A DNA stretch of 12,435 nt from an uncultured Oscillospiraceae bacterium. GTDB taxonomy: Bacteria; Bacillota; Clostridia; Oscillospirales; Ruminococcaceae. The translations under genes were made by a program, and so were the position numbers. Location: contig CAUABB010000025.1 in NCBI GenBank assembly GCA_958427155.1, positions 1 to 12,435 of the forward strand, given 5' to 3'. The notes under the pieces were generated by a model. It was not told where the DNA came from, searched no databases, and saw only the letters and a list, made by a program, of their open reading frames with translations. Shown in pieces: positions 6,750 through 12,435 of the stretch. How positions within the stretch are numbered: the stretch's first letter is position 1; every line of letters begins with the position of its first letter.

Positions 6750-6980
6750 CTAATCGACAATAAACGCTTTGATCTCTTCGAGGAAGGCAGAGGCGTCATC
6801 GGTATGAGCTTCCAGTTTAATTGGCTTAGAAAGATCCAGGCTGAAAATACCCATAATTGACTTCGCGTCGATTGCATAACGCCCGGAAACAAGGTCTACG
6901 TCGAAATCGTACTTAGTGACAATATTGACGAACGTTTTGACATCATTAATTGTTGCCAGCATAACCATTACACTTTTCAT
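6750..6980 (-). CDS. HPr-like phosphocarrier-family protein lacking the active-site histidine
   Basis: A 76-residue protein that matches HPr of the phosphotransferase system over TKYDFDVDLVSGRYAIDAKSIMGIFSL (22-48). Ser41 in AKSIMGI is the counterpart of regulatory Ser46, the HPr kinase target. The N-terminal GLHARPA motif is gone: the positions equivalent to His15 and Arg17 are Thr10 and Asn12 by ungapped alignment. It therefore cannot relay phosphate in the sugar PTS chain as HPr does. Like Crh of Bacillus, it may act only as a Ser-phosphorylated regulator, for example as a catabolite-control corepressor; that is inference. The family usually has 85-90 residues, so it is slightly short at the N-terminus. 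The start ATG (6978-6980) is preceded by GAGGAGG at a 7-base distance. It has its own good promoter and terminator. Confidence 0.85.
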   Translation of the reverse strand: MKSVMVMLATINDVKTFVNIVTKYDFDVDLVSGRYAIDAKSIMGIFSLDLSKPIKLEAHTDDASAFLEEIKAFIVD

Positions 6981-7030
6981 ATTAGTTCCTCCTCAAAATA
7001 TAGTATTATAGGAAAAATATCCATATTTAG

Positions 7031-7059
7031 ACTATAACAGCATAAATCTTTTTAGTCAA
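7031..7059 (-). promoter_or_regulatory. Promoter of the HPr-like gene
   Basis: On the minus strand TTGACT (7054-7059) is followed after exactly 17 bases by TATAGT (7031-7036). The predicted transcript start near 7024 leaves a leader of about 45 bases. The -35 box lies only 7 bases from the -35 box of the divergent mtaB promoter. Confidence 0.8.
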
Positions 7060-7066
7060 CTGCTAA

Positions 7067-7095
7067 TTGTAAAGTTTAGCAAAATCAATTATAAT
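7067..7095 (+). promoter_or_regulatory. Promoter of the mtaB-purL unit
   Basis: TTGTAA (7067-7072), a 17-base spacer and a perfect TATAAT (7090-7095). Transcription would start near 7102, about 56 bases before the mtaB ATG, and could run on into purL. Confidence 0.78.
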
Positions 7096-7157
7096 GATAA
7101 TGTAGGGTTGTAATATATTTAGAAAAAATGCTCATGTCTTTATAAAGGATTCAAAAA

Positions 7158-8443
7158 ATGCGAATTGCGTTTTATACGCTGGGGTGCAAGGTCAATCAGT
7201 ATGAGACCGAATTGCTTTCCAGCCTTTTTCATCGTGAAGGATTCGATATTGTCCCCTTTGAAGATGAGGCTGATGTTTACGTGGTAAATTCCTGTACCGT
7301 TACTGCTACAGGAGATTCCAAAACGCGTAAAGTGCTTCACCGAGTCAGACGGGAACATCCAGGAGCGTTAATCGCTTTAACAGGATGTTTTCCTCAGGCA
7401 TTTCCAAATGCTGCGGAACTTCTTCCGGAAGCTAATGTTATCACCGGCTCCAAAAGCCGCCACGCTCTTGTTGGAGCTGTGAAACGGTCTATTTCAACAG
7501 GGGAGCGTATCATAGAAATTCCTTCTCACGATAAAGATGAGAAATTTGAAGAAATGACTGTCTCCTCTTTTTCGGAACGGACACGTGCCTTTGTTAAAAT
7601 TGAGGATGGTTGTGAACGGTATTGTTCCTATTGCATTATTCCAAAAGCACGTGGATTCACTCTAAGCCTTTGGATGCGTTAAAAAAAGAGCTTTTCTCTT
7701 TAGGGGAAAACGGTTATCAGGAAATTGTCCTTGTGGGGATTAATCTGTCCTCTTATGGAAAAGATTTGGGTTTGAGGTTGATTGACGCAATTGAAGCTGC
7801 TTGTTCTGTTGAAAAGGTCAAACGGATTCGGCTGGGATCTTTAGAACCCGAACTGTTGTCAGATGAGGATATTTTACGGATGAGTCAACAGTCAAAACTC
7901 TGTCCCCAGTTTCACCTTTCTCTTCAAAGCGGCTGTGACGAAACCCTTCGGCGGATGAATCGTCACTACGATACGGCGGAATATAGCCGGATTGTGGACA
8001 AGCTTCGGGAATGTTTTCCCGACTGTGCGATCACAACTGATATTATGGTGGGATTTCCTGGAGAGACTGAAGAAGAATTTCAGGCGTCCCTCTCATTTGC
8101 AAAGAAGATTTCTTTTGCAAAAGCTCATGTTTTTTCTTATTCTATCCGGGAAGGTACTCGTGCTGCTTCTATGGATGGACAGCTGACAAATGCTGTTAAA
8201 GAAGAGCGAAGCAGACGGATGATTCGGGAAACTGGAAAAACTGCTACGGCTTTTTTAAGACGGCAGATTGGCAGGACGGTACCGGTATTATTTGAATCTG
8301 TTCAAACAGGTTTTGGGGCTCACGGATATTCTCCGAATTATTCTCCTGTTGTAGTACAAACGGATAAATTGTTAACAGGGGAGATTCATCCTGTCTTTAT
8401 CAAAGATGCCACCGAAAGCTTTTGCATCGGTGAACTCATATAA
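7158..8443 (+). pseudogene. mtaB: mtaB, tRNA t6A37 methylthiotransferase, interrupted by a frameshift
   Basis: MtaB is a radical-SAM enzyme that adds a methylthio group to t6A at position 37 of tRNAs reading ANN codons. The first part (7158-7682 frame) holds the N-terminal iron-sulfur cysteines Cys10, Cys46 and Cys77 (YTLGCKVNQYE, VNSCTVT, LTGCFPQ) and the radical-SAM motif CERYCSYC (152-159). It reads on to PKARG (162-166), then runs out of frame and stops after eight unrelated residues (stop at 7680-7682). The rest, from HSKPLDALKKEL at 7658 to the stop at 8443, is in the -1 frame and contains GSLEPE, HLSLQSGCDETLRRMNRHY, TDIMVGFPGETEEEF and a C-terminal TRAM-like domain. The two parts add up to about 429 residues, normal for MtaB. 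Family alignment (ARG-R-V/I-R/H-S-R/K-P) suggests four bases are missing after 7655. The ATG at 7158 follows AAAGGA. It is either a true mutation or a sequence or assembly error. Confidence 0.85.
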
Positions 8444-8487
8444 ATTTCCCAAAAAAGCTTGGTCAAGCAGAGAAAGTGGAGGATTTT

Positions 8488-11400
8488 ATGTCAGTTTTTC
8501 GTATCTATGTTGAAAAGAAACAAGCATTTGCCGTGGAAGCAAAGAGTCTGCTCTCCGATATTAAGACGGCGCTGCAGTTGGATCAGCTTACCGGCCTGAG
8601 AATTATTAACCGGTATGATGTGGAGGGGATTTCACAGCAGGATTTTAAACTTGCTGTCCCTACTATTTTTTCAGAACCGCCGGTTGACAACGTTTCCTAC
8701 GATCTGCCAAAACTAAAAAAAGAACATGTTTTCGCTACAGAATATTTGCCGGGGCAGTTTGACCAGCGTGCTGATTCCTGTGAGCAGTGTATTCAATTAT
8801 TGACGCAAGGAGAGCGTCCTCGGGTGCGCAGCGCTAAAATTTATATCCTTGAAGGCGATCTGAATAGTGATGAGTTTGAAAAAATCAAGGCTTATGTGAT
8901 CAATCCAGTAGAAAGTCGTGAAGCGTCCCTTGCGCTTTATGATACATTGGATGTTAAATACAAAATCCCAACGAAAGTGGATCTTCTGGAGGGCTTTATC
9001 AGGTTGGATGAAGGAGGTCTGAAAGATTTCATCCGGAACTATGCGCTTGCAATGGATTTAGATGATATTAAATTCTGCCAGCAGTATTTTCAGGAAACTG
9101 AGAAGCGTGATCCAACTATTACTGAGATCCGGATGATTGACACTTACTGGTCTGATCACTGTCGGCATACCACTTTCTTGACCAATATCGACAAGGTTAT
9201 CATCCATTCAGATTATATTAAAGATACATTCAAAGATTATGTTTTGACCAGAGATGAACTTTATAAGGGCCGTACCGATAAGCCGATGACTCTGATGGAT
9301 CTTGCGACAATTGCGGCGAAGCGTCTTAAAAAAGAAGGTCTGCTAAAAAGTTTGGACGAGTCTGAAGAAATTAATGCTTGCTCGGTGCATATTGACGTGG
9401 AAGTAGACGGCAAAACTGAAAAGTGGCTTTTAATGTTTAAGAATGAAACCCACAATCATCCAACTGAAATTGAGCCATTTGGCGGTGCGGCAACCTGCCT
9501 TGGCGGCGCAATCCGCGATCCGCTTTCCGGCCGTTCTTATGTTTATCAGGCAATGCGTGTGACCGGTGCTTCTAATCCTCTTCTTCCAGTGGAGAAAACC
9601 ATTCCCGGCAAACTTCCGCAGAGAAAAATTACAGTTGGTGCAGCACAGGGATATAGTTCTTATGGTAACCAAATCGGTCTTGCAACTGGACAGGTGGCAG
9701 AAGTCTATCATCCTGGATATGTGGCAAAACGTCTTGAAATCGGAGCAGTTGTTGGCGCAGCCCCGGTTGAGAACGTAATTCGCGAGCGTCCAGAGCCTTC
9801 CGATGTTGTGATCCTGCTTGGAGGAAAAACTGGACGGGATGGCTGCGGCGGTGCCACCGGTTCTTCAAAATCTCACACTTTGGAATCGTTGGAAACCTGT
9901 GGAGCTGAGGTTCAAAAAGGTAATCCGCCTGAAGAGCGCAAACTTCAACGGCTTTTCCGCAATCCGGAAGCAACGAGATTGATCAAACGTTGCAATGACT
10001 TCGGCGCGGGCGGTGTTTCGGTTGCGATTGGGGAGTTGGCGGACGGCCTTATGATCGACTTGGATGCAGTTCCGAAAAAATATAATGGGCTTGATGGAAC
10101 GGAGCTGGCTATTTCTGAGTCTCAGGAACGAATGGCGGTTGTTGTTTCAAAAGAAAACGTAGATAGATTTATTCAGCTTGCGTCTGAGGAAAACCTTCTA
10201 GCTACCAGAGTCGCGGTGGTCACGGAAGAACCGCGTCTGCGGATGAACTGGAACGGGAATATGATTGTTGATCTTTCGCGTGATTTCCTTAATTCTAATG
10301 GCGCAGTCAAATATACGAATATCGAAATTGAAGAGCCATCTATCAAACCAGTCCGCGATTATGTGAATTCTCCGGAAAGCTGGAAAAAGCTTTTGACTGA
10401 GCTGAATGTCTGTTCGCAGAAAGGCCTTGTAGAACGGTTTGATTCTACCATTGGCGCTTCTACGGTCTTAATGCCATATGGCGGTGTTCTTCAGACAACC
10501 CCTTCCCAGGCAATGGCGGCGAAAATTCCGGTTCTTCACGGAGAGACTAATACATCTTCCTTAATGGGATGGGGATTTAATCCCGATTTGAGTGCGCAGA
10601 GCCCTTATCACGGCGCGATTTATGCAGTTATAGAATCTATCTCCAAAGTTGTCGCGGCAGGTGGCTCGTATAAACAGTGCTGGCTAACCTTCCAGGAATA
10701 TTTTGAACGAACCAAGGGAATCCCTACACGTTGGGGAAAACCACTTGCGGCTTTGCTTGGTGCATACTGTGCCCAGACCAAACTTGGAATTGGCGCAATC
10801 GGTGGGAAAGACTCTATGAGCGGTTCTTTTGAAGAAATTGATGTTCCTCCTACCTTGGTGTCCTTTGCAGTGTCAGTGGCAGATGCTGAAAAAATTATTT
10901 CTCCCGAATTTAAACAGGCCGGAAATCAGGTTGTTCTGCTTTTGCCAGATTATGATGAAAACGGCCTTCCGGATTTTGAAAGCGTGAAGAAAGTTTTTGG
11001 CATAGTAGAAGAGCTGATTCAAAACAAAAACGCTAAATCTGTCTGGTCTCTTGGCTATGGCGGTGTTGCGGAGGGAATTGCTAAAATGTGCTTTGGCAAT
11101 CACCTTGGCTTTTATTTCACTTCTCTCCTTTCAGACAAACTTCTTTTTAATCCTGTCTATGGCGGCTTTATTTTGGAACTAAGCGGTGATTATACTCCTG
11201 CGGATTCTTTCCAGGTTTTAGGAATTGTTTCCCCTGAACCGACAATCCGCATGGATCAGGAATATGTTGTTTCTGTTGATGAGCTTTCTCGGTTGACTGA
11301 ATCGGTGATGGAGCCGGTATTCCCGCTAAATATTCAAACAGAGAGTACTCCTGTTAAAGCATTTAGCTATCAGTGCGCGGAACGTTCTTTCCCTGCGGTT

Positions 11401-12207
11401 AAAGTGGCCAAACCTCGTATTTTAATCCCCGTTTTTCCGGGTACAAACTGTGAATATGATACTGCCCGCGCTTTTGAGCGCGCGGGTGGAGAGCCGGAAA
11501 TTTTTGTGATTCGTAACCTTACGAGTGGCCAGATTCAGGAATCGTTAGACGCTTTTGTTAAGAGAGTAAATGAATCTCAGATCATTATGATTCCGGGCGG
11601 TTTCTCTGGCGGAGATGAACCGGAAGGTTCGGCTAAATTTATCACCAGCTTTTTCCGCAATCCTAAATTGAAAGATGCCGTCCATGAGCTTTTAAAACAG
11701 CGGGATGGCCTTATGCTGGGAATCTGTAATGGGTTCCAGGCGCTGGTTAAACTTGGGTTGGTTCCTTACGGCGAAATCGTTGATTTAACAGATTCTTCTC
11801 CCACGTTGACCTTTAACTCTATTGGTCGTCATCAGTCAATGATGGTGAATACGAGAATCTGCTCTAACAAATCGCCTTGGTTGATGCATACCCATGTGGG
11901 AGACGTGCATAATATTCCAATTTCTCACGGGGAAGGCCGCTTTGTTGCCAATGAGCAATTAATTCGTTCTATGGCGGAAAATGGTCAGATTGCGACTCAA
12001 TATATTGACTTGGAAGGGAATCCAACCTATAATGTCCGTTGCAATCCTAATACATCTGTAGATTCAATTGAAGGGATTACTTCTCCAGACGGTAGAATTC
12101 TTGGCAAAATGGGACATAGCGAAAGAACAGGTAGCTATGTTTGCAAAAATGTGCCTGGTGTAAAAGATCAACTGATTTTCAAAGCAGGGGTAGACTATTT
12201 TGCGTAA
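8488..12207 (+). CDS. purL: Phosphoribosylformylglycinamidine synthase, long single-chain form with C-terminal glutaminase
   Basis: PurL (FGAM synthase) converts FGAR, glutamine and ATP to FGAM in the fourth step of purine synthesis, in the cytosol. The chain has 1239 residues, the usual size of the single-chain clade of Clostridia, Streptococcus and Bifidobacterium. A PurS-like N-terminus (MSVFRIYVEKKQ) is followed by the linker and synthase motif SDHCRHTTF (222-230), NETHNHPTEIEPFGGAATCLGG (from 319) and the glycine-rich nucleotide loop GGKTGRDG (445-452). A second synthase half and the class-I glutaminase domain follow. The latter has FPGTNCEYDTARAF, PGGFSGGDEPEG, LGICNGFQ with nucleophile Cys1080, and SHGEGRF with His1147 and Glu1149 completing the triad. 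I chose the ATG at 8488 because GGAGG lies 5 bases before it; a GTG four codons upstream overlaps that site. It follows mtaB by 44 bases without a terminator, so it likely shares the mtaB promoter. No purine riboswitch is seen. Confidence 0.98.
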   Translation: MSVFRIYVEKKQAFAVEAKSLLSDIKTALQLDQLTGLRIINRYDVEGISQQDFKLAVPTIFSEPPVDNVSYDLPKLKKEHVFATEYLPGQFDQRADSCEQCIQLLTQGERPRVRSAKIYILEGDLNSDEFEKIKAYVINPVESREASLALYDTLDVKYKIPTKVDLLEGFIRLDEGGLKDFIRNYALAMDLDDIKFCQQYFQETEKRDPTITEIRMIDTYWSDHCRHTTFLTNIDKVIIHSDYIKDTFKDYVLTRDELYKGRTDKPMTLMDLATIAAKRLKKEGLLKSLDESEEINACSVHIDVEVDGKTEKWLLMFKNETHNHPTEIEPFGGAATCLGGAIRDPLSGRSYVYQAMRVTGASNPLLPVEKTIPGKLPQRKITVGAAQGYSSYGNQIGLATGQVAEVYHPGYVAKRLEIGAVVGAAPVENVIRERPEPSDVVILLGGKTGRDGCGGATGSSKSHTLESLETCGAEVQKGNPPEERKLQRLFRNPEATRLIKRCNDFGAGGVSVAIGELADGLMIDLDAVPKKYNGLDGTELAISESQERMAVVVSKENVDRFIQLASEENLLATRVAVVTEEPRLRMNWNGNMIVDLSRDFLNSNGAVKYTNIEIEEPSIKPVRDYVNSPESWKKLLTELNVCSQKGLVERFDSTIGASTVLMPYGGVLQTTPSQAMAAKIPVLHGETNTSSLMGWGFNPDLSAQSPYHGAIYAVIESISKVVAAGGSYKQCWLTFQEYFERTKGIPTRWGKPLAALLGAYCAQTKLGIGAIGGKDSMSGSFEEIDVPPTLVSFAVSVADAEKIISPEFKQAGNQVVLLLPDYDENGLPDFESVKKVFGIVEELIQNKNAKSVWSLGYGGVAEGIAKMCFGNHLGFYFTSLLSDKLLFNPVYGGFILELSGDYTPADSFQVLGIVSPEPTIRMDQEYVVSVDELSRLTESVMEPVFPLNIQTESTPVKAFSYQCAERSFPAVKVAKPRILIPVFPGTNCEYDTARAFERAGGEPEIFVIRNLTSGQIQESLDAFVKRVNESQIIMIPGGFSGGDEPEGSAKFITSFFRNPKLKDAVHELLKQRDGLMLGICNGFQALVKLGLVPYGEIVDLTDSSPTLTFNSIGRHQSMMVNTRICSNKSPWLMHTHVGDVHNIPISHGEGRFVANEQLIRSMAENGQIATQYIDLEGNPTYNVRCNPNTSVDSIEGITSPDGRILGKMGHSERTGSYVCKNVPGVKDQLIFKAGVDYFA

Positions 12208-12262
12208 TATGTGTATGATATAAAGTGCTGCACCTGTTACACGGTCTGACTTTTACATAAGT

Positions 12263-12300
12263 AAGAGGACGGGATGCTTTGCACCTGTCCTCTTTTATTT
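12263..12300 (+). terminator. Rho-independent terminator after purL
   Basis: AAGAGGACGGG (12263-12273) pairs with CCTGTCCTCTT (12284-12294), 11 pairs with one G-U wobble. The loop can add a small TGC/GCA stem, and a T-rich tail follows (TTTATTT). Confidence 0.92.
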
Positions 12301-12341
12301 AACAAACGGAATGAACGATTATCGATAAAGGAGGCCCTCCC

Positions 12342-12435
12342 TTGTCAAAGCTGACTCAAAAATGGAAAGGTATCTCTAAAAAAGATAAGATCAAATTTAC
12401 TGTTTTTGCAGGATTTATTCTGGTTACTTTAATTA
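12342..12435 (+). CDS. N-terminus of an unidentified, probably membrane-anchored protein (cut by window edge)
   Basis: An open frame begins with TTG at 12342, placed 7 bases after a near-perfect AAGGAGG ribosome site (12328-12334), and runs to the right edge, 31 codons. No ATG or GTG in any frame near this ribosome site opens a longer frame. The visible peptide has a lysine-rich head (SKLTQKWKGISKKDKIKF) followed by the start of a hydrophobic stretch (TVFAGFILVTLI). That pattern fits an N-in membrane anchor such as those at the start of FliF-like or other single-pass anchored proteins, but the fragment is too short to name. The gene lies 41 bases after the purL terminator, so it is probably transcribed separately, though no clear promoter is visible in the gap. 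Confidence 0.6.
   Translation, partial: MSKLTQKWKGISKKDKIKFTVFAGFILVTLI

Noticed and set aside
6677..6892. Alternative small gene on the minus strand across the HPr-like gene
   Set aside because: It is a shadow frame of the HPr-like coding sequence and runs through that gene's terminator. It has no ribosome site of its own.
7630..7665. Programmed -1 ribosomal frameshift in mtaB
   Set aside because: No X-XXY-YYZ slippery heptamer in the correct phase and no strong downstream hairpin are visible in the short overlap. MtaB is not known to use frameshifting, and the spacing of family residues indicates missing bases rather than a slip.
12193..12227. TAGACT-17-TATGAT as a promoter for the gene at the right edge
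   Set aside because: The purL terminator lies between this weak match and the gene, so it would be terminated before reaching it.
1..12435. CRISPR arrays, tRNA/rRNA genes, insertion sequences, toxin-antitoxin or defence genes, purine riboswitch
   Set aside because: I looked for regular direct repeats, tRNA-like cloverleaf ends, transposase motifs and terminal inverted repeats, and riboswitch-like leaders before purL and other genes, and found none that can be supported.

Overview
The window looks like chromosomal DNA from a low-to-mid-GC anaerobic member of the Bacillota, class Clostridia. An Oscillospiraceae/Ruminococcaceae-type organism is my best guess. The reasons are the Gram-positive style AAAGGAGG ribosome sites, the sigma-A type promoters with 17-bp spacers, the clostridial long single-chain PurL, and the paired NifU-like/GGGtGRT genes, DUF3737 and His-less HPr-like protein, all of which are typical of gut or anaerobic Firmicutes. 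The lineage call is an inference; there is no rRNA here to settle it. I see no mobile element, CRISPR array, tRNA or phage gene.

Layout from left to right. (1) 1-709, minus strand: the N-terminal 236 residues of the SecA preprotein-translocase ATPase, running off the left edge. (2) 710-948: a divergent control region with one good promoter for each direction. (3) 949-2659, plus strand: a two-gene operon of a NifU-like iron-sulfur scaffold homologue and a GGGtGRT-family protein, closed by a strong terminator. (4) 2942-3778: a DUF3737 right-handed beta-helix protein with its own extended -10 promoter and terminator. (5) 3981-5354: an 11-segment sodium-coupled amino-acid transporter of the NSS family, whose promoter starts inside the tail of the preceding terminator. 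(6) 5499-6428, minus strand: an alpha/beta hydrolase of the lysophospholipase/monoglyceride-lipase type. (7) 6750-6980, minus strand: a small HPr-like protein that has lost the phosphorylatable histidine but kept the regulatory serine. (8) 7158-8443, plus strand: the tRNA methylthiotransferase gene mtaB, broken by a frameshift directly after the radical-SAM cysteine motif. (9) 8488-12207: purL, complete, 1239 codons, with a strong terminator. (10) 12342-12435: the first 31 codons of a probable membrane protein with a TTG start, cut by the right edge.

The genes are mostly separate transcription units: secA, nifU-like+GGGtGRT, DUF3737, NSS transporter, hydrolase, HPr-like and mtaB+purL. Known housekeeping roles are protein export (secA), tRNA modification (mtaB) and purine synthesis (purL). 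The least understood parts are the NifU-like/GGGtGRT pair, the DUF3737 beta-helix with its exact 19-residue double asparagine ladder, and the His-less HPr-like regulator that shares a divergent promoter region with mtaB.
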